Shown here piece by piece: positions 51,906-61,314 of a stretch of DNA of 64,000 nucleotides (positions are counted from its first letter, which is position 1; each line of letters begins with the position of its first letter). Position numbers and translations under genes: made by a program. Source of the DNA: an uncultured Brachyspira sp. Lineage in GTDB: Bacteria; Spirochaetota; Brachyspiria; Brachyspirales; Brachyspiraceae. The stretch lies in the NCBI RefSeq assembly GCF_910588665.1, contig NZ_CAJUPR010000011.1:20868-84867 (forward strand). Direction: 5' to 3'. The notes below the pieces were generated by a model. That model did no database searches and was not told where the DNA came from. It was given only the letters and a program-made list of their open reading frames with translations.

Positions 51906-54398
51906 ATGGAAAAAAACTCAGAGAAAGAAGATAAATTAAATAAATATACCGATAATAAAAAAAATGATAATACGGTCAGTATAGTGGAAGATAAATTACC
52001 GTCAAGATTAATAATTATACCTGTAATGGGAAAGCCTTTATTTCCCGGTCTTTATGCCCCGTTTCCAATACCCGCATATCATGCCGAATCTGTTAATAAG
52101 GCTATAGCGGAAAATGACGGTTTTTTAGGTCTTAATTTATATATTTCGGATACGCCTTCCGATAAAAATCCTCCCTCTGTTGATGAGATTTATAAAGTGG
52201 GAGTGGCAGTTAAAGTATTTAAAAAGTTAAATTTACCTGACGGAGGACTCAATCTTCTTATAAACTCCATACGAAGATATAAAATCATAAAATTTACAAC
52301 AACGGATCCTGTAATAAGGGCAGAACCTCTTTATATACCCGATATAAATCCTTTTCATAATGAGAAAGAGGCTAAAGAAATCAAAGCCTATACAAGAGCA
52401 TTGCTTTCAGAGGTGAAATCCATAAGCAAAAATAATCCTCTTTTTACTGAAGAGATGCGCCTTACTATGGTTAATGTTGATGATCCTGGAAAATTGGCGG
52501 ATTTTGTAACATCTATGCTTAACATGGAAAGATCAAGCCAGCAGGAAATACTTGAAACTTTTGATATAAGAGAGAGATTGGAAAAGGTTCATTTGCTTCT
52601 TCAAAAAGAAAGGGAAATATCGGAGATACAGCAAAAGATACAGGGAAGTATTAATGCAAAAGTTCAGAAGCAGCAAAGAGAATATTTTTTAAAAGAGCAG
52701 CTGAAAGAAATAAAAAAAGAGCTGGGATATGATTCGGATCCTAAGCAGAGAGATATAGAAAAATATAATAAAATACTTGAAGAATTGAATGTTTCAGAAG
52801 AAGTTAAAGAAAGAATGGAGAAGGAAATAGAAAAGATTTCAGCATCAGATACTCATTCTCCCGAATATACTGTTTCAAAAAATTATTTGGATACATTATT
52901 TGCTTTGCCTTGGAATAAAGAAAATAAGGAAAGAGAAGATATACTAAAAAGCAGGAAAATATTAGACAGAGATCATTACGGACTTGAAGATATAAAAGAG
53001 AGAATATATGAATTTTTAGCCGTGAGAAAATTAAATCCGAACAAAAAATCTTCTATACTATGTTTTGTAGGACCTCCGGGGGTTGGAAAAACTTCTATAG
53101 GCAGAAGTATTGCCGAAGCTCTGGACAGACCTTTCTTCAGATTTTCTTTAGGAGGCATGAGAGATGAAGCTGAAATAAAAGGTCATAGAAGAACATATAT
53201 AGGAGCTATGCCCGGTAAAATTATAGAGGCATTGAAGATAGTAAAGGTAAAAAATCCTGTGCTTATGCTTGATGAAATAGATAAATTAGGATCTAGTTTT
53301 CAAGGAGATCCTTCCAGCGCTTTGCTTGAAGTTTTGGATCCTGAGCAGAACTCTTCTTTCAGAGATCATTATTTGGATTTGCCTTTCGATTTATCTAATG
53401 TGCTTTTTATAACCACTGCAAATACTCTTGATACTATACCAAGACCTTTGCTTGATAGAATGGAAATAATAAGATTATCAGGCTATATTATGGAAGAGAA
53501 ATTAAAAATAGCTTCTAAATATATTATACCAAGACAAATAAAAGCGCATGGTCTTGATATAAAAAATATAAGCTTTACAAATAAGGCTATAACATCTATA
53601 GCGGACGGATATGCCAGAGAGGCGGGAGTCCGTAATTTTGAAAGAAAAATTGAAAGAATATGCCGAAAAATTGCAGCTGATATTGTGGAGAATGATAAAA
53701 AAACTTATAAAATAGTTATAGATGAAAAAAATCTGGAAAAGTATTTGAAAAAACCTATATTTACAGAAGACTTTACAGAAAAAAACTTAAAACCCGGCAA
53801 TTCTATAGGATTGGCTTGGACTTCTATGGGAGGAGCAACTCTTACAATAGAATCAATAAAAGTATATGAAAAAAAAGATTCAGGAAATATAGAGGTAACA
53901 GGTCAGCTTGGAGATGTAATGACTGAAAGCGTGCATATAGCTTATAGTTATGTAAAAAGCACTGCAAATAATTACGGGGCTGAAAAAGATTATTTCAATA
54001 ATGCCGTAATTCATTTACATATTCCAGAAGGAGCCACTCCTAAAGACGGACCTTCTGCGGGCATAACTATGGCAACAGCTTTGCTTTCTCTGGCTTTAAA
54101 TAAGCCTATAAGAAATGATACCGCTATGACAGGCGAGCTTTCTCTTAACGGAAGAGTTTTGCCTATAGGAGGATTAAAAGAAAAAACTATAGCAGCAAAA
54201 AGGCTTGGATTTATTAAGCATATTATAATACCTTATGAAAATATCAGAGATTTAGAAGAGATACCAGAAAATGTTAAAAAGGGGCTTACTTTTCACCCTG
54301 TAAAAGATGTTGAAGAAGTATTTGATTTTGTATTTAAGCTCAATAAGATTAATAAATACAATAAAAAAGAAAAAACCAAATCAAAAAATAAAATATAA
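51906..54398 (+). CDS. lon: ATP-dependent protease Lon
   Basis: This 830-residue protein has all three Lon parts: an N-terminal substrate-binding domain (about residues 30-230, LIIIPVMGKPLFPG), a AAA+ ATPase (Walker A GPPGVGKTS about residue 388, Walker B PVLMLDEIDKLG), and a Ser-Lys protease domain (catalytic Ser in KDGPSAGITMA about residue 717, Lys in GGLKEKTIAAKRLG about 757). It degrades misfolded and regulatory proteins. The basic C-terminal tail ends in KTKSKNKI. A strong terminator follows. Confidence 0.98.
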   Translation: MEKNSEKEDKLNKYTDNKKNDNTVSIVEDKLPSRLIIIPVMGKPLFPGLYAPFPIPAYHAESVNKAIAENDGFLGLNLYISDTPSDKNPPSVDEIYKVGVAVKVFKKLNLPDGGLNLLINSIRRYKIIKFTTTDPVIRAEPLYIPDINPFHNEKEAKEIKAYTRALLSEVKSISKNNPLFTEEMRLTMVNVDDPGKLADFVTSMLNMERSSQQEILETFDIRERLEKVHLLLQKEREISEIQQKIQGSINAKVQKQQREYFLKEQLKEIKKELGYDSDPKQRDIEKYNKILEELNVSEEVKERMEKEIEKISASDTHSPEYTVSKNYLDTLFALPWNKENKEREDILKSRKILDRDHYGLEDIKERIYEFLAVRKLNPNKKSSILCFVGPPGVGKTSIGRSIAEALDRPFFRFSLGGMRDEAEIKGHRRTYIGAMPGKIIEALKIVKVKNPVLMLDEIDKLGSSFQGDPSSALLEVLDPEQNSSFRDHYLDLPFDLSNVLFITTANTLDTIPRPLLDRMEIIRLSGYIMEEKLKIASKYIIPRQIKAHGLDIKNISFTNKAITSIADGYAREAGVRNFERKIERICRKIAADIVENDKKTYKIVIDEKNLEKYLKKPIFTEDFTEKNLKPGNSIGLAWTSMGGATLTIESIKVYEKKDSGNIEVTGQLGDVMTESVHIAYSYVKSTANNYGAEKDYFNNAVIHLHIPEGATPKDGPSAGITMATALLSLALNKPIRNDTAMTGELSLNGRVLPIGGLKEKTIAAKRLGFIKHIIIPYENIRDLEEIPENVKKGLTFHPVKDVEEVFDFVFKLNKINKYNKKEKTKSKNKI

Positions 54399-54420
54399 TA
54401 AGATTTTTTACATGCATACG

Positions 54421-54456
54421 GGCTGATAAATTAAAAATTATTTATCAGCCTTTTTT
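54421..54456 (+). terminator. intrinsic terminator of lon
   Basis: GGCTGATAAA (54421-54430) pairs perfectly with TTTATCAGCC (54441-54450) and is followed by TTTTTT. Confidence 0.95.
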
Positions 54457-54489
54457 ATATTTGAATTATCAGTTTTTTAATTGCAGCTG

Positions 54490-55842
54490 CTATTCTTCAA
54501 AAAAAGATTTGTATATGCTTTTTATCGCTCTATGCAGATCATTGTCTTTAACTCCTATCATAATACTTACCTCGCTTATTCCCTGATTGAGCATTTCAAT
54601 ATTAATATTGTATTTCTCCATAGCATGCATAGCTTTTGCAGACACTCCCACACATTGCTGCATTCCCTCACCCACCAGCATAATTAAAGCAAGTCCATGT
54701 TCAAAATATATATTATCAACATTAAGTTCATTGCGCACCCTCTCATATATACGCTTTTCTTTCTCTTTGGTAATTGCAGATTTTCTTACTATTACGGATA
54801 TATTATCTATTCCAGAAGGTGCATGCTGATAAGGTATATCCTCATCTTCTATTATAGCCAACAATTTTCTTCCGAATCCTACCTCTCTGTTCATTAAATA
54901 TTTACTTACATAAAGACATGAAAAATCATATTCTCCGGATACTCCCACAATGGGATTAATGCTTTTATTTCTGCCTGCAACAATTCTAGTACCTTTTGCA
55001 GAAGGATTATTTGTGTTAAGTATATGTACGGGAATATTGGCTTCATAAACAGGCTGAAGCGCTTCTGCATGAAGAACATTAAATCCTCCGTAGCTTAATT
55101 CTCTCATTTCTCTGTATGTAAACTCGTCTATAAGTTTAGGATTATCCACTATATTCGGAGCGGCTGCAAATACGCCGTCAACATCTGTAAAGTTTTCATA
55201 AACTTCCGCATTCACGGCTTTTGCTAAAATAGCGCCTGTAATATCGCTTCCGCCTCTCGGAAAAGTTACAACATCTCCTTTCTCAGTATATCCGAAAAAC
55301 CCCGGAAATACTATTATAGAATCCTCATTTTTTAATTTAGCTAAATTATCATAAGATTTTTCAAGTACGGCGGCATTTCCGAATTCCTCAGAAAGTAAAA
55401 GTCCCGCATCTTTAGGACTTATATATTTTGCTTTTATTCCTATGGAATTAAAATATGCGGCTATTACTTTTGCACTTAAATCTTCTCCCAATGCTTTAAC
55501 TCCGTCTATAAATTTTGTGGAAACAGATTTATCTTCGGCTATTCTTTTTAATATATCGTTTTGCAGCTCTTCCAAAAGTTCATAAGAGAGAGAAAGATCA
55601 TCTATAATATTTTTAAATCTTTCTATAATAATTTTTAATTCTAATTTACCGTCTTTTCCTGAAATAATTGTTTCGGCAAGAGTGATAAGCAAATCCGTTA
55701 CTTTAGTGTCTTCTTTAAGTCTTTTGCCTGGCGCAGATACAACAATTATTCTTCTGTCATTATCTGATAAAATAATATCTGCCACCTTTTTTATCTGGCT
55801 TGCATTTGCAACAGAAGAACCTCCGAATTTTGCCACTTTCAT
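54490..55842 (-). CDS. lysC: aspartate kinase
   Basis: This 450-residue protein has the aspartokinase start KVAKFGGSSVANASQI, the active-site block FPRGGSDITGAILAKAV, and two C-terminal ACT domains (LAIIEDEDIPYQHAPSGIDN, then ALIMLVGEGMQQCVGVSAKA). It is monofunctional: no homoserine-dehydrogenase domain follows. It catalyses the first step toward lysine, threonine and methionine, probably under feedback control through the ACT domains. It is convergent with lon and stands alone. Confidence 0.96.
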   Translation of the reverse strand: MKVAKFGGSSVANASQIKKVADIILSDNDRRIIVVSAPGKRLKEDTKVTDLLITLAETIISGKDGKLELKIIIERFKNIIDDLSLSYELLEELQNDILKRIAEDKSVSTKFIDGVKALGEDLSAKVIAAYFNSIGIKAKYISPKDAGLLLSEEFGNAAVLEKSYDNLAKLKNEDSIIVFPGFFGYTEKGDVVTFPRGGSDITGAILAKAVNAEVYENFTDVDGVFAAAPNIVDNPKLIDEFTYREMRELSYGGFNVLHAEALQPVYEANIPVHILNTNNPSAKGTRIVAGRNKSINPIVGVSGEYDFSCLYVSKYLMNREVGFGRKLLAIIEDEDIPYQHAPSGIDNISVIVRKSAITKEKEKRIYERVRNELNVDNIYFEHGLALIMLVGEGMQQCVGVSAKAMHAMEKYNINIEMLNQGISEVSIMIGVKDNDLHRAIKSIYKSFFEE

Positions 55843-56069
55843 TTTAATTAAATCCTCCGTAACTTATAAAAAAATTAAGTTGCATAATAACATAATGCAG
55901 TTTTTATTTCAATTAATATATTCATTTTTTATAAACTTTAATATTTAAATAAAATAAAAAAACAGATATTTGAAATTATATAAATATTTAATAATATTTT
56001 TAAATTATACTTGCTAAAATTCCATAATACTTTATTATTTATAAATATTAATTTACAAGGTTAGAAAAT

Positions 56070-56810
56070 ATGAATATTTTTGCTTTTACAAAAAAAGGTA
56101 CGCATAAAAAAGTAAATACGGATACAATTCTATTTAACGGACAATATATATCGGGAAATCCTCTCTTAATTAATGAACAAAATAATTATTCTCATTTTAT
56201 AAACAATATGGAAGGATCTGCTGTTTCGCTTATAGCGGACGGATTAGGAAATACTTTTGCTTCAAAATTAGCCGCAGATATTTATAATGAAAATTTTTTA
56301 GATCTGCTTGAACTTGTGGGAGAGCAGGAAGTATTAAATTGGATAATGCATAACTTTATAAAACTCGAAGTTACAGCAGCAAGAGATTCTGAAGATGATA
56401 AAGAAAAAAAGGTGGCTGGAGCTTCTATTGCAGGCGTTTTATATCATAATTTTACAGGAGTCTTTGTATTTAATGCAGGAGACAGCAAAGTTTTTGCAGT
56501 TAATAAAAACAGAATTATTCAGATAAGCAGAGATCATACAGCAGGAAATGCTTTGGAAAACTTAGCATGTGCAGGAGGAGGGCATTATATCACAATTGAA
56601 GGAGCAAGGAGAAATGCCAATTACAATTATTTTATAGCCTCAAATTCTATGGCTGAGCTTTTATATGAAAAATACGGAAGCTTAGAATCTGCAATCAAAG
56701 ATATAATGAACTCTTCAAATACTGAGGAGGCTTTAAATAAAATGAATAAAATTACAGAAGACTCCTCAGATAATGTAAGCGCTTTAGGATTATTCAATAT
56801 TTTTAATTAA
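56070..56810 (+). CDS. PP2C-like serine/threonine phosphatase
   Basis: This 246-residue protein has the PP2C/PPM motif order: KKVNTDTILF near the N-terminus, SLIADGLGNTFASKLAA (motif with the metal-binding Asp-Gly), AGASIAGVLYHNFTGVFVFN, NAGDSKVFAVN, ISRDHTAGN, and a C-terminal DNVSALGLF. The key acidic residues are present, so it may be active. The N-terminal motif is weaker than usual (KVNTD for xNQD). Substrate unknown. It lies 76 bases before the secreted protein gene on the same strand, which has its own promoter. Confidence 0.82.
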   Translation: MNIFAFTKKGTHKKVNTDTILFNGQYISGNPLLINEQNNYSHFINNMEGSAVSLIADGLGNTFASKLAADIYNENFLDLLELVGEQEVLNWIMHNFIKLEVTAARDSEDDKEKKVAGASIAGVLYHNFTGVFVFNAGDSKVFAVNKNRIIQISRDHTAGNALENLACAGGGHYITIEGARRNANYNYFIASNSMAELLYEKYGSLESAIKDIMNSSNTEEALNKMNKITEDSSDNVSALGLFNIFN

Positions 56811-56825
56811 TCCATTAGTCAATAC

Positions 56826-56854
56826 TTGAAAAAATAAAAAAATATTTATATAAT
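56826..56854 (+). promoter_or_regulatory. promoter of the secreted barrel-like protein gene
   Basis: TTGAAA (56826-56831) and TATAAT (56849-56854) lie 17 bases apart, with the ATG at 56887 preceded by GAGGTGG. Confidence 0.8.
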
Positions 56855-56886
56855 ATAATGCGAAAATTAAATAATGAGGTGGTTTT

Positions 56887-57528
56887 ATGAAAAAAATTAT
56901 ATTGATTTCTGTATTGCTCATAACATCTGTAAGTACAAATCTTATGGCTAAAAACGGATTCGGAGTTGATTTGAATGTACCTTTGGGTGCAGGCATAGGG
57001 TTTTATTTTGAAGATGGAAAACAAAGCAAAACAATCAAATCTGACATAGGGTTTGAATTCGGAGTTTATTTAAAGCCTAATTATTATTTTGATCTCAGCG
57101 TTTTATCCTTAGGAATATCTTTAGATTTAGGATATCAAAGAGATGTATTCGCTTACAAAGCCGATTTAATTAAAGGCAATATTACTTTTGATAGTTTATC
57201 TATAGGAATAATGCCTAAAATAGATATATTATTTATGTCTATAGGAGTCGGAACGGGAGTTAAATTCCCTCTTGGAGGAACCATACATACTAAAGAAAAA
57301 AACGGCGGAGAAACATCGGAAAAATATAGTCTAAAAAAATTTCAGGAGATATTTTATAATTTATATATACCATATATTAAAGTAAGCTTGGATTTTATGC
57401 CTTTTCACAGCGTAACTTTAGGTGTTTATGTATCTTATGATTTTCCTGTTATTGAAACTAAAGGGGTTTCGCCTAAAATAAATATAGGCGGGCTTGATAT
57501 AGGCGGACAGGTAGGGCTGAGATTCTGA
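56887..57528 (+). CDS. secreted, probably outer-membrane beta-barrel-like protein
   Basis: This 213-residue protein has a signal peptide (KKIILISVLLITSVSTNLMA, cleavage near residue 21) and then alternating hydrophobic and polar strands (FGVDLNVPLGAGIGFYFEDG, FEFGVYLKPNYYFDLSVLSL, ending GLDIGGQVGLRF). A Gly-rich strand pattern with a C-terminal aromatic Phe is typical of small outer-membrane barrels. No named family is recognised. It has its own consensus-like promoter and a strong terminator, so it is probably well expressed. Confidence 0.75.
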   Translation: MKKIILISVLLITSVSTNLMAKNGFGVDLNVPLGAGIGFYFEDGKQSKTIKSDIGFEFGVYLKPNYYFDLSVLSLGISLDLGYQRDVFAYKADLIKGNITFDSLSIGIMPKIDILFMSIGVGTGVKFPLGGTIHTKEKNGGETSEKYSLKKFQEIFYNLYIPYIKVSLDFMPFHSVTLGVYVSYDFPVIETKGVSPKINIGGLDIGGQVGLRF

Positions 57529-57549
57529 AATAAGTAATTAAGTAATAAT

Positions 57550-57586
57550 AAAAAACATGCTTTTTAAGAAAAAAAGCATGTTTTTT
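57550..57586. terminator. bidirectional terminator between the barrel-like protein and PIN-TRAM genes
   Basis: The 16-base arms 57550-57565 and 57571-57586 (core AACATGC/GCATGTT) pair perfectly around a 5-base loop, with T-runs for both convergent genes. Confidence 0.95.
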
Positions 57587-57648
57587 ATTATAAGAAGTTA
57601 ATATGTTTTTGATTTATAATAATAAATCCAGAAAAATATTTATTATAA

Positions 57649-58641
57649 TTATTTATTATCATGTCTTCTCTTATTATTAATTTTAGCTCCGATAAGAGAT
57701 GCAAATATTACTCTTCCCGCTTCCTTAGGTAAAACATTATCTATCTCTATTGCGACATTTTTTCCTATTAAATGTTTAGCATTATCAACAACTATCATAG
57801 TGCCGTCTTCCAAATATCCTAAAGCCTGCTTATCCTTTCCCTCTCTGATTAAATCTATATTTATAGTTTCTCCGGGAAGTACAACCACATGAAGCGAATT
57901 GGCTAAATCATTAATATTTAATATATCAACTTCATGTATGGATGCAACTTTCATCAAATTAAAATCATTTGTAATTACTTTAGCGTCCATTTTTTTGGCA
58001 AGCTCTATTAATTTTAAGTCAACTTCTTTTATATTCGGAAAATCTATATCCGTTATTGAAAGAAGTATATTTTTTGAAGATTTCATTTTATTTAAAATTT
58101 CTAAAGCTCTTCTTCCTCTTATTCTTTTCTGAGCATCTCTCGCATCGCTTAAAAACTGAACCTCTTTAATAACAAATTCAGGAAGAATAAGAAGTCCGTC
58201 AAAAAATTTTTTCTCGGCAATATCATATATTCTCCCATCAACTATCACAGATGTATCCAATATTTTAGCATTTTTTGTTTTATCCTGTTTTGTAAATTTA
58301 AGCATATTTGATATATTAGGTATAAAAGCCGCTGTAATTGAAAAAGTTAAATATCCTTCTATAAAAATAATAATTAATTTTTCATCTGCAGATAAATGTA
58401 TTCCTATAATATTAACTGCACTTATAGTTAATATTACAGTAATTAAGGTTAAAATAAATGATATAAAAAATGCAAGCGTAATTTTAGAAGATTTCTTTCT
58501 TATAAAAAAGAATTCAAATAAAAATATAAATACGGAACTTGTTATAAATGCCGTTAATGTTTTATAATTAAAATTTTTTGATATAAAATAATTCAAAATC
58601 AGCGCTATGCAATACAGTACAAAATATACAACTCTCCACAT
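57649..58641 (-). CDS. PIN-TRAM domain membrane protein (YacL-like)
   Basis: This 330-residue protein has four N-terminal transmembrane segments (about residues 1-118), then a PIN domain (ILDTSVIVDGRIYDIAEKKF, IRGRRALEILN, KVITNDFNLMKVA), and a C-terminal TRAM domain (about residues 255-315, LGYLEDGTMIVVDNAKHLIG). It has the layout of YacL-type proteins, thought to be membrane-anchored ribonucleases. It lies 70 bases after the CarD gene on the same strand, a common pairing in Firmicutes and spirochaetes. Confidence 0.93.
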   Translation of the reverse strand: MWRVVYFVLYCIALILNYFISKNFNYKTLTAFITSSVFIFLFEFFFIRKKSSKITLAFFISFILTLITVILTISAVNIIGIHLSADEKLIIIFIEGYLTFSITAAFIPNISNMLKFTKQDKTKNAKILDTSVIVDGRIYDIAEKKFFDGLLILPEFVIKEVQFLSDARDAQKRIRGRRALEILNKMKSSKNILLSITDIDFPNIKEVDLKLIELAKKMDAKVITNDFNLMKVASIHEVDILNINDLANSLHVVVLPGETINIDLIREGKDKQALGYLEDGTMIVVDNAKHLIGKNVAIEIDNVLPKEAGRVIFASLIGAKINNKRRHDNK

Positions 58642-58711
58642 AATTTCCTCTTCAGTTTTTTATATTAATCAGATATTATATTATTTTTTAATAAAACAAA
58701 TCAGACTATTA

Positions 58712-59299
58712 CTATTTTTTAGAAACATCTTTTTTTATTTTTTTTGTATTTTTAGATGTTTCTTTAGTTTCTTTAACTGCTTTTTCTTTTTCCAAAGGCT
58801 TGCTTTTGAATTTTTTAGCGGATTTTTCTAAAGCATTTGAAACTATATCTTCTATTTCATCTTTATCTTTTTTTAATGCTATGCTGATTTCATTTACTAT
58901 AAACATATAAGCTTTTTCATATAAACGCTTTTCGCTTGCTGAAAGCTCTTTAAGCTTATTTCTTGTGAATAAACTTCTTGCAACCTCTATTGTATCTTTT
59001 ATATCTCCGCTTCTAAGTTTTTCTTCATTTTCCTGATATCTTATTTTCCAATTATTTTCTATATCATTAGGCTTAGTATGCAGTATATTTAAAAGGCTGC
59101 CAGCTTCCGCTTTTGATATTATCTTTCTTATACGATATTCTTTAACTCTATTTATAGGCACTTTTAATGTAATATTCTCGCTTTCGCATTCTAAAATATA
59201 GCATTCTACTAAATTAGAATTAACTTTGTTATCTGATATTCCTACAACTTTACATATACCATACATAGGATATACAACATAAGTATTCAATTTATACAT
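58712..59299 (-). CDS. CarD/CdnL-family transcriptional regulator
   Basis: This 195-residue protein has the CarD RNA-polymerase-interacting domain (YVVYPMYGICKVVGISD, then LKVPINRVKEYRIRKII, about residues 6-60) and a helical C-terminal DNA-contact domain (ARSLFTRNKLKELSASEKRL about residues 105-125). A 25-residue Lys-rich tail (AVKETKETSKNTKKIKKD) is added. CarD proteins stabilise open complexes at housekeeping promoters. AAAGG precedes the ATG. The gene precedes the PIN-TRAM gene in the same direction. Confidence 0.92.
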   Translation of the reverse strand: MYKLNTYVVYPMYGICKVVGISDNKVNSNLVECYILECESENITLKVPINRVKEYRIRKIISKAEAGSLLNILHTKPNDIENNWKIRYQENEEKLRSGDIKDTIEVARSLFTRNKLKELSASEKRLYEKAYMFIVNEISIALKKDKDEIEDIVSNALEKSAKKFKSKPLEKEKAVKETKETSKNTKKIKKDVSKK

Positions 59300-59490
59300 A
59301 TAAGCCTTTCTTTATAAATAGTTAATTGTTTATTATAAAAAATATAATAATATAGTCTTGATAATTATATATTAAAAATATAAAAAATCAAGAATTTTAT
59401 TACAGTAAGATATTTACTTTAAAATATTCAATTATTATAACATATTTTTATGATGATAATAAAATAAAAATGATATTTTTCTAATTTATT

Positions 59491-60171
59491 TTAATGCGAA
59501 GATTTTTTTGCTATAAAATTACCAACCGCCTGTATTATACCTACCAGTATTACAAGCAATATTACAGATACATATATAATATCAAGCTTATTTCTGTAAT
59601 ATCCCGATTGTATGGCATAAGTTCCAAGTCCTCCTGCTCCTACAGCTCCAGCCATAGCCGTAAGTCCTATTAAACTAATTGCGGTTATTGTAGCTGCTCT
59701 TGCTATAGGCGCAATACTTTCTTTTAAATATACTCTGAATATAATAGCCATAGGAGAAGAACCCATAGATTCGGCGGCTTCAATCAATCCTAAATCAACT
59801 TCCGATAATGCGCTTTCTATTTGTCTTGCAAAAAAAGGCACAGTTCCAAATATTAAAGGTATAATGGCTCCTTTTACCCCTATTGCTGTGCCTACTATAA
59901 ATCTTGTAAGAGGAACAAGCATAGCAAGAAGTATTATAAAAGGTATTGCCCTGAAAAAATTTATTGCCTTGCTTAAAACTTCGTATACCAATATATTTTC
60001 CATAATTGCAAATCTTTTAGTAACTATTAAAAGCACTCCTAAAAAACCGCCTATAAAAAATGATAATATTCCAGAATAAAAAAGCATAATAAAAGTCTGT
60101 ATTATGCTTTGATAGAGTCTCGGCAAATCAGCCATAACATTAGGCATTAAATTATTCATCATATCTTGCAT
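59491..60171 (-). CDS. metI: methionine ABC transporter permease MetI
   Basis: This 226-residue protein has about five transmembrane helices and the permease coupling motif EAAESMGSSPMAIIFRVYLKE. It resembles MetI, the permease of D/L-methionine importers. The start overlaps the end of metN by 20 bases, with GGAGG nine bases upstream inside metN. The binding protein MetQ is not nearby and must be elsewhere. Confidence 0.93.
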   Translation of the reverse strand: MQDMMNNLMPNVMADLPRLYQSIIQTFIMLFYSGILSFFIGGFLGVLLIVTKRFAIMENILVYEVLSKAINFFRAIPFIILLAMLVPLTRFIVGTAIGVKGAIIPLIFGTVPFFARQIESALSEVDLGLIEAAESMGSSPMAIIFRVYLKESIAPIARAATITAISLIGLTAMAGAVGAGGLGTYAIQSGYYRNKLDIIYVSVILLVILVGIIQAVGNFIAKKSSH

Positions 60172-61204
60172 CCGTTATTACCTCCACATCAATATTTTTT
60201 CTGCGAAGAAATTTTACAGCGCTGGTTATTGCACCTTTTTCTTTTTCATGAAATATAACAACTAAACCTCCGAGCAGACTATCGTCTATAAGCTCAACAT
60301 TTCCGAATATTATATTAACATCAATATTAAAATCTCTTGACACCTGAGACACTAAAGCCTCTCCGACACTGTCTTTTTTATACTTTAATCCTACTATGCA
60401 TTCGCCCTCTTTCAATCTTGTTATATTATGCTTTTCTTCAACAAGCGTGTATATTTTTGATAAATTAGAAGTTGTATCTATAAAATCCTGAGTAATTTTA
60501 TTTTTAGGATATGAGAATACTTCAAATATATCTCCCTCTTCTATTAAACTTCCGTTACTCATAACGGCAACTCTATGGCAAAGCTCTTTAACAATATTCA
60601 TTTCATGCGTTATTACAACTATGGTAATTCCAAAACTCTCATTTAATTTTTTTAACAATTTCAATATGGAAGATGTAGTCTGCGGATCTAATGCGCTTGT
60701 GGCTTCATCGCATAAAAGTATCTGAGGATCATTTGCTAAAGCTCTTGCAATTGCCACCCTTTGCTTTTGTCCTCCGCTTAGCTGAGAAGGATAAACATCA
60801 GCTTTATCTTTTATATCCACAATCTCAAGCAAAGACATAACTTTTTTTTCTATCTCCTCTTTTGAAAATCCTCTGTATCTTAAAGAATAAGCTACATTTT
60901 TAAATACAGTTCTTGAGGAAAATAAATTAAACTGCTGAAATATCATACCGATTTTTTTTCTTTTTTTTCTAAGCTCTTTAGGTTTTAAGGCTGTCAATTC
61001 TTCTCCGTCAATATAAACTTTTCCAGATGTAGGTCTTTCAAGAAGATTTATGCATCTTACTAAAGTAGATTTTCCAGCCCCTGAAAACCCTATTATTCCG
61101 AATATTTCTCCTTTTTCTATATTTAAAGATACATTATTAACGGCATTAAGGTGTTTATTTTTTTCGGTCTTAAATACCTTGCTGATATTTTCTAAAGTTA
61201 TCAT
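60152..61204 (-). CDS. metN: methionine ABC transporter ATP-binding protein MetN
   Basis: This 350-residue ATPase has Walker A GFSGAGKSTLVR (about residues 38-49), signature LSGGQKQRVAIARAL, and Walker B ILLCDEATSALDP, followed by an NIL regulatory domain (about residues 270-345) that senses methionine and inhibits transport. No methionine riboswitch or S-box is visible in the 110 bases upstream. It is followed by overlapping metI. Confidence 0.95.
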   Translation of the reverse strand: MITLENISKVFKTEKNKHLNAVNNVSLNIEKGEIFGIIGFSGAGKSTLVRCINLLERPTSGKVYIDGEELTALKPKELRKKRKKIGMIFQQFNLFSSRTVFKNVAYSLRYRGFSKEEIEKKVMSLLEIVDIKDKADVYPSQLSGGQKQRVAIARALANDPQILLCDEATSALDPQTTSSILKLLKKLNESFGITIVVITHEMNIVKELCHRVAVMSNGSLIEEGDIFEVFSYPKNKITQDFIDTTSNLSKIYTLVEEKHNITRLKEGECIVGLKYKKDSVGEALVSQVSRDFNIDVNIIFGNVELIDDSLLGGLVVIFHEKEKGAITSAVKFLRRKNIDVEVITDARYDE

Positions 61205-61314
61205 TTGCTGCCCTGAAATTAATTTATAAAAGCATAATTTTATTTCTGATAAATGAAAATTAATATAATTAATTATATATTTTTAACTATATTTGTCAAT
61301 TGATAATTAAGCCT

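Noticed and set aside
61205..61314. Methionine (SAM) riboswitch upstream of metN
   Set aside because: The 110-base leader is AT-rich and shows none of the conserved helices or GC-rich core.
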